Assembly (NCBI RefSeq): GCF_007290395.2
Contig: NZ_CP041656.2
Span: 2,418,001 to 2,482,000, forward strand
Reading direction: 5' to 3'
DNA length: 64,000 bases
DNA from: Bradyrhizobium cosmicum
GTDB taxonomy: Bacteria > Pseudomonadota > Alphaproteobacteria > Rhizobiales > Xanthobacteraceae
Part shown: piece by piece, positions 1 through 7,706 of the stretch
Numbering within the stretch: the first letter of the stretch is position 1
How the letters are laid out: the number at the start of each line of letters is the position of its first letter
Made by a program: the position numbers and the translations under genes
Notes under the pieces: generated by a model
Told to the model about the DNA's origin: nothing
Databases searched by the model: none
The model's input: only the letters and a program-made list of their open reading frames with translations

Positions 1-1
1 C

Positions 2-307
2 AGGGAAGTTGGCGTGATGAGTGTTTCCTGCCTGAAGCCGCTCGACGAGGCCGCGATCCGCGACGCCGTGCGTGACGCCTCTCTTATCGTGACGCTCGAA
101 GAGCATATCCTGCGTGGTGGTCTGTTCAGCCTGGTGGCGGGTGCGTACGCCGGCGATGCGCAGCGACCGCCGGTTGCAGGGATCGGCATTCCCGAGCAGG
201 GAGGCAAGACGTCGAGCGCAGGTTCGCGCGAGGCGTTGCTCGATGCCGCCGGCCTGTCGGTTCAGGCGATCGTCGCTCGGATCGAGCAGTCGCTGGCGAA
301 GCGCTGA
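2..307 (+). CDS. Transketolase C-terminal domain/subunit, 5'-truncated by the window edge
   Basis: The open frame runs in from the left edge, so only about the last 101 residues are present. They match the C-terminal domain of transketolase / DXS-type enzymes: the 'MSVSCLKPLD' strand, the 'TLEEHILRGGLFS' segment and the terminal 'AGLSVQAIVARI' helix. This domain supports the dimer; thiamine diphosphate binding lies upstream, outside the window. Such proteins transfer a two-carbon ketol unit between sugars. In surface polysaccharide loci, transketolase is often split into N- and C-terminal subunit genes. Whether this is a split subunit or the end of a full-length enzyme cannot be seen. Position beside glycosyltransferases suggests a role in making an unusual sugar (inference). 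The next gene is convergent. Confidence 0.8.
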   Translation, partial: REVGVMSVSCLKPLDEAAIRDAVRDASLIVTLEEHILRGGLFSLVAGAYAGDAQRPPVAGIGIPEQGGKTSSAGSREALLDAAGLSVQAIVARIEQSLAKR

Positions 308-384
308 GGCGACCAGAGCGCGTTCGAGCGACGTGTGTGCCGGTTTGCGTTGAGAAGACGCGTCAAAAACCGGAACCCGGAGCA

Positions 385-1347
385 CTACGCTCCCGAAGGC
401 GGCGGAGGTCCGAAATTGACGCGCTCGCGCTCGAACACCACGGGCTTCTCGCGCACCTGTCCGTAGATCGCGAGCACGTATTCGCCGATCATGCCCATGA
501 AGAACAACTGCACGCCGCCGAAGAAGAACATTGCGACGATCAGCGTGAGAATGCCTGGCTCGGCAAGCTTCTGATAGAGCACCAGGCCGATGATGAAATT
601 GACGATTGCGTATGCGATGCTCACGGCCGAGATCAGAAAGCCCGCGAACAGGCCGAAGCGAACCGGTGCCGTGGTGAAGGACACGAGCCCGTTGATGCCC
701 TGATCGATCAGCGCGCCGGCGCGGTTCTTCGAAAACCCTTTCTTGCGCTCGCGCCATGTGTAGGGCACGCCGACCATGCGTCCACCGCATTCGAACGTCA
801 TCATGCGCATGAACGGATAGGCGTCACGGACCAGGCGCATGGCCTCGACGACGCGCCTGTCGACGAGTTGGAAGTCGCCGACGCCCGGAGGCACTTTGAG
901 TTCGGAAAATCTGGTGAGCAAGCGATAGTAGGCGTTGCGGAGCCCGCGCATCAGACGGCCTTCTTCCCGCAGGGCGCGGATGCCGTAAACGATCTCGTTG
1001 CCGGCTTCCCACAGCTTGACGAACTGGGGAAGGAGTTCGGGCGGATCCTGAAGGTCGGCCGGCATGAACAGGAGAACGGCGTCGCCCCTGCTCGCCATCA
1101 CCCCGTTATAGGTATTGCGCAGCGGTCCGAAGTTGCGTGCGTTGACGATGACCTTGACCGAGGGATCGCTCGCGGCGATCTCGCGCAAAATCTCGACGGT
1201 GCGGTCGTCGGAGGCGTTGTCACAGAAGATGTGCTCGCGCTGATAACCCTTCAGATCATCGTCGAAGATCTTTCGGATCGCCTCATAGCAATCCCTGACA
1301 TTCAGCTCTTCGTTGTAGCAGGGCGTGATGACGCTGATTGTCTTCAC
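385..1347 (-). CDS. Family 2 glycosyltransferase with C-terminal membrane anchor
   Basis: The protein has a GT-A fold of the DPM1/ArnC type: 'ISVITPCYNEELNV' at the N-terminus, a 'DNASDDRT' motif, and a 'PADLQDPPE' metal-binding segment. Two hydrophobic segments follow near the C-terminus ('FGLFAGFLISAVSIAYAIV' and 'ILTLIVAMFFFGGVQLFF'), as in transferases that use a polyprenyl-phosphate acceptor on the cytoplasmic membrane face. The GTG at 1347 is preferred as start because an AAGGA lies 8 bases upstream and the conserved strand begins right after it. An in-frame ATG at 1398 would add 17 residues without family character. The donor is probably a nucleotide sugar, either for the local polysaccharide or for polyprenyl-phosphate-linked modification of it. 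The specific sugar cannot be read from sequence. Confidence 0.88.
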   Translation of the reverse strand: MKTISVITPCYNEELNVRDCYEAIRKIFDDDLKGYQREHIFCDNASDDRTVEILREIAASDPSVKVIVNARNFGPLRNTYNGVMASRGDAVLLFMPADLQDPPELLPQFVKLWEAGNEIVYGIRALREEGRLMRGLRNAYYRLLTRFSELKVPPGVGDFQLVDRRVVEAMRLVRDAYPFMRMMTFECGGRMVGVPYTWRERKKGFSKNRAGALIDQGINGLVSFTTAPVRFGLFAGFLISAVSIAYAIVNFIIGLVLYQKLAEPGILTLIVAMFFFGGVQLFFMGMIGEYVLAIYGQVREKPVVFERERVNFGPPPPSGA

Positions 1348-1629
1348 AATCGTCTTCCTTGGCGAAGGGGCTGCATGAGAAGACAGAGCCTCAAGCATGC
1401 GGGATAGTGGACCTGGAGCTTCTAGCTGTTCTGCATCCCGCGTACCAGTCTGCTACTGCAACGTGAAATTCGAATCAAACGGCAGAACGCCGGCCCCCCG
1501 CGCCGGAAGGGCGATGATGGCCTGTAATTTGATATAATCTGGAATATCAGGATGATGTCGACATCGTCCGGGCGGCCTGATACCTCACGATCCGCGTGCC
1601 AGGACCCAAAGAGCTGCTACCGCAACGAG

Positions 1630-2520
1630 ATGTCAGCCTCAATTCGACAATTCGCGATCTCCGCTCTTCGGCGCCTGCTGGGCCGCGCGGATCTGCGCTC
1701 TTACGTCCGGCTTCGCCGGCTTGCCTTCGAAAAAAGGATGTTCAAGGAGCCGATCTCGGCTCCGCAATTGCGATCGGCCTTCGAGAAATTGGGGGTCAAG
1801 GCCGGCGCGACAGTCTGGGTCCAGTCTTCCTGGAACGAGTTTTACAACTTTCCGGGAAAACCGTCGTCCGTCATCGATTTGCTTCTCGACCTGATCGGTC
1901 CCGAAGGAACCTTGGTGATGTCCGCCATTCCCTTGAAAGTCGACGAGTGCAAGATTCTGGAAATCCACAGAGAACCTGTGTCCACCGGGCTGATCGCTGA
2001 AACGTTCAGGCGCTACCGTGGCGTCAAGCGCAGCATTCACAACTCGTCCTCCGTCATTGCATTGGGGCCTCGTGCGGAGTTCCTCGTCAAGGACCACCAG
2101 CTGACGGAGACCCCGTGGGATCCCGAATCTCCCTATCAGAGACTGATGGAGGCCGATGCTCTATGTGTCGGGCTGGGAGTGGGGAGGTTTCTGGCGACCC
2201 TGACACCATTGCATGCCGTCGAAAGCATCCTTCGCCACGAGAATCCGGACTTTGCCGCGATTTTTCACGGGTCCACGACGTATCGGTGGCGTACGCGCGA
2301 GGGCGATGAGGGGACGCATACCTATCTCAACCGTAACGGGGCCTTCGACGCCGCGTGGCTCGGCCGGCATTATCCCCGCGATCAATACATCGAATTTCGC
2401 CTATCGAACTTGTGGATGTGGTCAATTCCGGCGCGCGACGCGATCATGACAGGCGTTTCCCTCGGCCGGCGTGGTATCAACATGTACAGGATGCCTTGGT
2501 ATAGGCGCCTGATGGCCTAA
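1630..2520 (+). CDS. AAC(3)-family acyl-CoA/ACP-dependent N-acyltransferase
   Basis: About 296 residues with the Antibiotic_NAT / AAC(3) fold: 'VWVQSSW' followed by 'LIGPEGTLVMSAIP', then 'HNSSSVIALGP', and 'CVGLGVGRFLATLTPLHAVE' carrying the conserved His-Glu region. Family members acylate amino groups of aminoglycosides or of sugar amines. In a polysaccharide locus, and directly upstream of an ACP and an FkbH-type gene, a role in attaching a small acyl group to an aminosugar is more likely than antibiotic resistance (inference). The ATG at 1630 fits the start of homology; an in-frame ATG at 1552 would add 26 low-complexity residues. It is the first gene of a plus-strand series reaching 6185, with 93 bases to the ACP gene. 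Confidence 0.8.
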   Translation: MSASIRQFAISALRRLLGRADLRSYVRLRRLAFEKRMFKEPISAPQLRSAFEKLGVKAGATVWVQSSWNEFYNFPGKPSSVIDLLLDLIGPEGTLVMSAIPLKVDECKILEIHREPVSTGLIAETFRRYRGVKRSIHNSSSVIALGPRAEFLVKDHQLTETPWDPESPYQRLMEADALCVGLGVGRFLATLTPLHAVESILRHENPDFAAIFHGSTTYRWRTREGDEGTHTYLNRNGAFDAAWLGRHYPRDQYIEFRLSNLWMWSIPARDAIMTGVSLGRRGINMYRMPWYRRLMA

Positions 2521-2613
2521 CGTATCGCCTTGAAATCAGAAGAGAAAACTTCGGTTGAAGCGGCGTCGGCCGGAGTATATGAAGGCGTTTCTCAACCGCG
2601 AAGGGCTTGATCA

Positions 2614-2850
2614 GTGGATAAGCACGCAGACGTCATCAGCCGATTGCAGGCAATTTTCCGGGAGGAACTCGATCTCCCGAATTTGCAGATTTCGCCGCAA
2701 TCGACGCCCGACGACGTGGACGGATGGGATAGCCTTGCGACGATTCGTATCGTCGCTGCGGTCGAAAGAGAGTTCGATCGCGAGTTCGAAGCTGCGCAGA
2801 TCGAGAGCATTCGCTCGGTAGCCGATCTGATCTCGATGATCGCAGCCTGA
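2614..2850 (+). CDS. Acyl carrier protein
   Basis: A 78-residue four-helix ACP. The phosphopantetheine attachment site is Ser40 in 'GWDSLATIRIV', and the surrounding acidic helix II is typical ('REFDREFEAAQIESI'). The start is GTG, with AAGGG 8 bases upstream at 2601-2605. It is a free-standing carrier immediately upstream (36 bases) of an FkbH-like protein, the arrangement seen for glyceryl-ACP and methoxymalonyl-ACP formation. It probably carries the acyl unit that the neighbouring AAC(3)-type transferase hands to a sugar (inference). It is unlikely to be the fatty-acid AcpP, which has a different core motif and genomic context. Confidence 0.93.
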   Translation: MDKHADVISRLQAIFREELDLPNLQISPQSTPDDVDGWDSLATIRIVAAVEREFDREFEAAQIESIRSVADLISMIAA

Positions 2851-2886
2851 CGCTGGTCAGTTTTTCTAAGTACGAGCGAGCCTGTC

Positions 2887-4779
2887 GTGACCAAGCCGAT
2901 GATGAGGTGGCTGCCGCAGCCCACGACAAGCGACATCGAGCTCAGCCGCAGCCTCGGCGGAAGCAACATCGCTGATCTGGTTCGCCTGGCGCAATGTGAA
3001 TGGGATGCAGGCGGCCTCCGCCGCCTCGCGACACGCTTGGCCGGAATTCAGTTGCCAGATGGCCAGCCCACCGGTCTGCAGGCGGTTCGTGTGTTGCTGC
3101 TCTCGAACTCGACGGCGCGGCATCTGAAGGAAACGCTGATCGGAACCGGGCTCCGGCACGGTATGCGTGTCGATGTCATGATCTCGGAATACGAAGATCC
3201 CGAGGTCTTGCTGGTGCGCGATTATGACAGCATCGTCTCCTTCAATCCTGACATCGTGGTCCTTGCGATGGACGTGCATGCCTTCGGCCTTCGGCCTGCG
3301 GCCGGGAATGCCGAGGCCGCGGCTGCCATTGCAAGCCGGGCGGTGGATCGCCTCCGTGCAATCCGTGAGAGCGTCCGGTCGTCGTTCAAGAAGCCGGTTG
3401 TCTTTCAGACCTTAACTTTGGATCCTGGCCATGTCAGGCTGCATGTCGATCGGCTGATACCCGGGTCGCACGCGGACCTCGTCGGCCGGGTCAATGCAGG
3501 ACTCTCCGATTTCGTCAGATCCAGCGGCGACCTCCTGCTGGACGTTGCGATGCTGTCCGAAAGGATCGGCCAGGACAATTGGAACTCCGCGCGGCACTGG
3601 GCGCTGGCCAAGTATCCATTCGCGCCGGAGAATGCGCCGCTATATGCGGAGCATCTGGTCAGGCTGGTCGCTCTGAAGTTCGGCAAGTCGCGCCGGGTCC
3701 TCGTGCTCGATCTGGACAACACCATGTGGGGTGGGATCGTCGGCGATGACGGCAAGGAGAATTTGCTGCTCGGCCCCGGCAGTCCTGTCGGGGAAGCCCA
3801 TTGCGCGCTTCAGGCCATGGCGAAGGAATTGCGCGACCGCGGCATCGTGCTCTGCGTTTCCTCCAAGAACGAGGAGAGCGTCGCCCTGGATGCGTTTCGC
3901 ACGCACCCGGAGATGGTCCTCGCCGAGGAGGACATCGCCGTCTTCCAGATCAACTGGACCGACAAGGCAGCCAACCTGCAGGCGCTGTCGGACATTCTCA
4001 GTCTCGGCCTCGACAGCTTCGTCTTCCTGGACGACAATCCCGCGGAGCGAGCGCAAATTCGCTTTGCCCTGCCTCAGGTCGCCGTGCCGGAGCTCCCCAA
4101 GGATGTGACGGAGTGGATTCCGGTCTTTCAATCGGCTTGTTACTTCGAGACGACAGGGTTCACCGTGGAGGATCGTGACCGGGCGTCGTATTACCGGGCG
4201 GACGCCAGGCGCGCGGCCCAGCTGAAATCGTTCGCCCGACAGGAGGACTATCTCCAGTCGCTCGACATGGAATTGCTCGTGAATCCGTTCGACGCGATCG
4301 GGCGGAAGCGGATTGCGCAATTGATCGCAAAGTCCAACCAGTTCAACCTGACGACAAGGCGCTATTCGGAAGCCGATGTTGCGGCGGCCGAGGCCGATCC
4401 GCGCCGCATCACCTTGCAGATGCGGCTCAGTGACGTCTTTGGCGACAACGGCATGATTGGTGTCGTCATCGCGGACATCGGTGCAGATGCGATCGAGATC
4501 GACACGTGGTTGATGTCGTGCCGCGTCCTCGGACGCGGCGTTCCGGAGGCGACACTGGATTGGCTCGTCGCGCGTGCGCGGGATCTGGGTAAAGGCTTCG
4601 TGCGCGGCGTCTACATCCCGACCAAGAAGAACATGATGGTCGCGGATCACTATCGCAATTTGGGATTCGAATTGACTGGCGAGCGTCCCGGCGGGGAGAC
4701 CGCATGGGAGCTCTCCGTGGACGCTTATCGGGACAAGAAGCCGCCCATCCGCATTCGCGATGCCGTTGGCGCGCACTGA
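2887..4779 (+). CDS. FkbH-like HAD protein (glyceryl-ACP forming)
   Basis: A 630-residue protein with an N-terminal region of about 260 residues that resembles the SGNH-like domain of FkbH relatives. A HAD domain begins at about residue 270: motif I 'LDLDNTMWGG' (Asp275, Asp277), motif II 'CVSSKN', motif IV 'FLDDNPAE' at about 390. A GNAT-like C-terminal region spans about 450-610 ('NQFNLTTRRY', 'DVFGDNGMIG'). FkbH enzymes dephosphorylate 1,3-bisphosphoglycerate and load the glyceryl group onto an ACP thiol. The start is GTG at 2887, 36 bases after the ACP stop, so the pair probably acts together. No acyl-ACP dehydrogenases of the methoxymalonyl pathway are present, so the product may stay at the glyceryl or modified glyceryl stage (inference). 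Confidence 0.88.
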   Translation: MTKPMMRWLPQPTTSDIELSRSLGGSNIADLVRLAQCEWDAGGLRRLATRLAGIQLPDGQPTGLQAVRVLLLSNSTARHLKETLIGTGLRHGMRVDVMISEYEDPEVLLVRDYDSIVSFNPDIVVLAMDVHAFGLRPAAGNAEAAAAIASRAVDRLRAIRESVRSSFKKPVVFQTLTLDPGHVRLHVDRLIPGSHADLVGRVNAGLSDFVRSSGDLLLDVAMLSERIGQDNWNSARHWALAKYPFAPENAPLYAEHLVRLVALKFGKSRRVLVLDLDNTMWGGIVGDDGKENLLLGPGSPVGEAHCALQAMAKELRDRGIVLCVSSKNEESVALDAFRTHPEMVLAEEDIAVFQINWTDKAANLQALSDILSLGLDSFVFLDDNPAERAQIRFALPQVAVPELPKDVTEWIPVFQSACYFETTGFTVEDRDRASYYRADARRAAQLKSFARQEDYLQSLDMELLVNPFDAIGRKRIAQLIAKSNQFNLTTRRYSEADVAAAEADPRRITLQMRLSDVFGDNGMIGVVIADIGADAIEIDTWLMSCRVLGRGVPEATLDWLVARARDLGKGFVRGVYIPTKKNMMVADHYRNLGFELTGERPGGETAWELSVDAYRDKKPPIRIRDAVGAH

Positions 4780-4791
4780 AGGAGACGGATT

Positions 4792-5736
4792 TTGAGCACG
4801 GCGGCGTCAAGTCTGATCGACGAACAGCGTTTTCCGCAGCTCGCTGCGCTGATGCGGACCCAGTATGAGAGAACGCCTGCGCATCGCGCATTCCTGGAGT
4901 CGCGGTTCTCGCGCGCTTCTGCGGAAGATTTCGCGACGCTCGAGGAGCTCGCCAGCCAGATTCGGCAGATCGCGGGTCCGCGACTCGGCGAAATCTGCGA
5001 CGGCTACGACTTCATCTGCAAGATCGTTCGGGAGGAGGAGATCTTCTTCCGGCGCCACGGACGATACCGGCTCACGACCTTCGAGGAAGCCAATCGCCTG
5101 GTCTACGGCAACACCGAATATATGGGCAGGTACATGGATGGCCTGCTGCTGACCCAGATTTACTGGTCGAACCATACGGCGTGCTATCAGTTCTATCGCA
5201 ATGTGTTCCTGAAGCAGGCGCCTGCCGGCTACGACTATCTGGAAATCGGTCCGGGGCACGGACTGCTGCTCTATCAGGCTCTCAAGGACGAGAGATCGGG
5301 CAGTGTGAAGGGCTGGGATGTCAGCAAGGCGAGCATCGGCCAGACCTGGGATGCGCTGACGATCATGGGCATGTCGGGCAAGAAGCCCGAGCTTGTCCTG
5401 CAGGATCTATACGCGGTTCCCGACGACAGCGCGAAATTCGATTGCCTCACCTTCTCAGAGGTTCTCGAGCATCTCGAAGATCCGAAGGGGGCCCTGGTCA
5501 AGTTGCGATCGCTGCTCAAGCCGGCAGGTCGGCTGTTCGTAAATGTCCCGATCAACAGCCCCGCGCCGGATCATCTCTATCTGTTGCGCTCGCCGGAGGA
5601 TGCCGTCGACGCGGTCCGCGCGGCAGGCTTCGAGATTGAACGCGCGGAATTCTTTCCGATGACAAACCACACGATGGAGCAGGCGCGGAAGCACAAGCTG
5701 ACGATCTCTGCCTGCATCATTGCAAGACCGAACTGA
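4792..5736 (+). CDS. Class I SAM-dependent methyltransferase
   Basis: A 314-residue protein whose Rossmann core starts near residue 145: motif I 'YLEIGPGHG', then 'GWDVSKASI', and a post-I/II block 'FDCLTFSEVLEHLEDP'. An N-terminal helical region of about 140 residues is of unknown function. The start is TTG at 4792 with a GGAG 7 bases upstream; the FkbH stop is 12 bases away. Its stop overlaps the next ATG by one base, so it is translationally coupled. O-methylation of the ACP-bound acid, or of the sugar that receives it, would fit the context (inference); the real acceptor is unknown. Confidence 0.8.
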   Translation: MSTAASSLIDEQRFPQLAALMRTQYERTPAHRAFLESRFSRASAEDFATLEELASQIRQIAGPRLGEICDGYDFICKIVREEEIFFRRHGRYRLTTFEEANRLVYGNTEYMGRYMDGLLLTQIYWSNHTACYQFYRNVFLKQAPAGYDYLEIGPGHGLLLYQALKDERSGSVKGWDVSKASIGQTWDALTIMGMSGKKPELVLQDLYAVPDDSAKFDCLTFSEVLEHLEDPKGALVKLRSLLKPAGRLFVNVPINSPAPDHLYLLRSPEDAVDAVRAAGFEIERAEFFPMTNHTMEQARKHKLTISACIIARPN

Positions 5737-6185
5737 TGGCGTCTTCCGCCCGCCCCGAATTGACCTTCGACCATCTCGGCATGGTCGTGCGGGATCTCAA
5801 ATCCGGGTTCGGAAATGTCTGCTCCCTGCTGCCGATCGTCTCGGCCACGCAAATCTATGACGACCAGATGCTCGGCGTCTCGGTCCAGTTCCTGCGCGAC
5901 GCGAGCGGTGTAATCTTCGAGCTCATCGCGCCGCTTGGAGACAATTCTCCGGTCGCAAAGATCGCGGCGTCGGGCAGGGGCGTGATCAATCAGGTCGCCT
6001 ACCGGGTCAGGAATTTGGCGGATGCCGCACAATATTTCCGCGCGCAAGGCGCAACGCCGACCGGCACGGCGAAGCCCGCGATAGCTTTCGCAGGCGCCCC
6101 AGTGCAGTTTTTTCTCACCAAAGAGTTCGTCGTTGTCGAACTGATCGAGAGCGAAGGGGCTTCGCGCGAATTTGTTCCCATCTAG
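5736..6185 (+). CDS. VOC / glyoxalase-fold protein (methylmalonyl-CoA epimerase-like)
   Basis: A 149-residue vicinal-oxygen-chelate protein with two beta-alpha-beta-beta-beta repeats: 'TFDHLGMVVRDLKSG' at the N-terminus, with the His metal ligand, and 'INQVAYRVRNLADAAQYF' at the start of the second half. Acidic ligands are plausible in 'GVIFELIAP' and 'FVVVELIE'. This layout resembles methylmalonyl-CoA epimerase more than glyoxalase I. It is the last gene of the ACP-FkbH-methyltransferase run and overlaps the preceding stop by one base. It may epimerise the alpha-carbon of the ACP-linked acid (inference). The downstream gene is convergent, with a 27-base gap. Confidence 0.72.
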   Translation: MASSARPELTFDHLGMVVRDLKSGFGNVCSLLPIVSATQIYDDQMLGVSVQFLRDASGVIFELIAPLGDNSPVAKIAASGRGVINQVAYRVRNLADAAQYFRAQGATPTGTAKPAIAFAGAPVQFFLTKEFVVVELIESEGASREFVPI

Positions 6186-6212
6186 AAGCCGGTTTCGATC
6201 GTTGGAAACAGC

Positions 6213-7544
6213 CTACTCGGCGCGGTGAAGACCGATGCGGGCTGCTTGGAATGCCCGCCGCACGCAGGACAACACTGCGGGGCCGATCTGGCCGGCATCG
6301 AATTGGCCGGCAAATCCGAACAGCGACTGAAAGCCTTCCACTTCATAGCCACCCTCGGGAATTTGCGCCTTGGTTGGGAGATATCCGCAAAGCGATCCCA
6401 GATAACCCGCGTAAAGGCGGATACATTCCGGCGGTTTGGGCACGGCTTCCCCGATCGCGGCTTCCCATTCAACCGACGGTTCAGCTGAGATGGCGACGAT
6501 CTCGAGCGCATCATCGAAGCCGATCACTTGGACGCAGAGGGGCTTGGGTGGCGCAGTGCCTCGAAAGAACCTGCTCAGCGGAACGCTGGCCGAACCGATT
6601 CGTAACTCCCTCGGACTGAACTTTCTCGTCGCAGACTGCTGCGCGATCGCGTCCAGCTCGCTCGCGAGGCTGTCGCTCCAGCGACGCCAATCCTCCAGCG
6701 ACACGGACGGAAAGAGATTTCCGAAGAATACAATTCGCACCAATCGCTGGAATCGTTCGCGCAAGGCAACAGGCCGCGGTGACGGCACGATATGTGGCCT
6801 GATGTTCCCGCAGAATCCCGTCAGGAACAGGCACGGAATGGCGCCGAGCCTGCGGCGAAGCCGTTCGCGAACCTTGCCGGGAAAGTCGGCGCTGATCGCG
6901 TCGGTCGGGACAACAGCCGTCGGGTGGCAGGTGTAGTGCCAGACCATTGCAATGGGCCGATCGTCCCTAGTGTCCCGCACGAGGAGGACTGTCGCAAGTT
7001 CGTTCTTCGGACCCTTTGGATTCGGCGAGAAGGCAATGCTGGTAAGGTTGAAACCGTGCATCCTGCCGATGGTCGGAAACGGCCAGTAACGCCGGCGGTT
7101 GATCGAATGCCGGAGCCTTCCCTCGGAGATTTCGAACACGACTGGCACGGGCTCTTGCCCCTGAAGTTGCCCTATGAGATCGTCCACGGCATCGGCAAGC
7201 TCGGCAACGAATCGCTCGTCCGGGATTCCCAGTGGCGCGCACGCTTTGTCCGTCGCGGGAGCGCTGTGCGTGTGGGAGGCCTGCAGAACGATCTCGTCAC
7301 GGACGAAGCCGCGCTTCTCGAGCTTGCTGACGATGAGGTCTTGCAGCTCGGAGCCGACCTGCAGCAGGTCGAAGGAGAGAAGGAGGATCCGGCGGCCTGG
7401 GTCCTCGAACAGCACCGCTCCGACTTCGATAGGGTCGAGAATGTCGGAGCAGGGATTGGTCCTGCCCGGATAACCCGCAAGCCGGACCGGGCGGTCGCGC
7501 GGCGTTATGTCCCGATGGCCCGCTCGCGCAACGATGTTCGACAA
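6213..7544 (-). CDS. Neutral-ceramidase N-terminal-fold protein, nucleophile Ser not conserved
   Basis: A 443-residue protein with the layout of the neutral/alkaline non-lysosomal ceramidase N-terminal domain: 'RAGHRDITP', 'LLLLSFDLLQVG', a metal-site block 'ASHTHSAPA', a second 'WHYTCHPT' block, and the C-terminal 'GYLPTKAQIPEGGYEVEG'. In true ceramidases the segment after the second metal block is GDVSP with the nucleophilic Ser. Here it reads 'GFCGNIRP', with Arg in that place. No signal peptide is visible, so it is probably cytoplasmic. It is therefore unlikely to be a ceramidase and may be a metal-dependent hydrolase acting on a surface-glycan precursor (inference). It diverges from the flippase gene across about 160 bases. 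Confidence 0.7.
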   Translation of the reverse strand: MSNIVARAGHRDITPRDRPVRLAGYPGRTNPCSDILDPIEVGAVLFEDPGRRILLLSFDLLQVGSELQDLIVSKLEKRGFVRDEIVLQASHTHSAPATDKACAPLGIPDERFVAELADAVDDLIGQLQGQEPVPVVFEISEGRLRHSINRRRYWPFPTIGRMHGFNLTSIAFSPNPKGPKNELATVLLVRDTRDDRPIAMVWHYTCHPTAVVPTDAISADFPGKVRERLRRRLGAIPCLFLTGFCGNIRPHIVPSPRPVALRERFQRLVRIVFFGNLFPSVSLEDWRRWSDSLASELDAIAQQSATRKFSPRELRIGSASVPLSRFFRGTAPPKPLCVQVIGFDDALEIVAISAEPSVEWEAAIGEAVPKPPECIRLYAGYLGSLCGYLPTKAQIPEGGYEVEGFQSLFGFAGQFDAGQIGPAVLSCVRRAFQAARIGLHRAE

Positions 7545-7706
7545 CGTTCAGCCCTCTCTATGGCACGGATGTCACTAGCCAATTCCGTACCGGCGTCCAA
7601 GCCGGAACCAGGTATCTCGTCGCTTGTGCACGGACGAGCGGAATACTAAGGCTTAGTTGGCGATGGAACAGCGGCATATTCGGAGCGGGACAGTGATTGG
7701 CCAGAT

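Noticed and set aside
337..1407. Long plus-strand open frame opposite the GT2 gene
   Set aside because: Antisense shadow produced by the GC-rich third-position bias of the real minus-strand gene; the protein is His/Asp/Arg-rich without any domain.
3640..4776. Long minus-strand open frame opposite FkbH
   Set aside because: Same shadow effect; the sense frame has full FkbH motifs.
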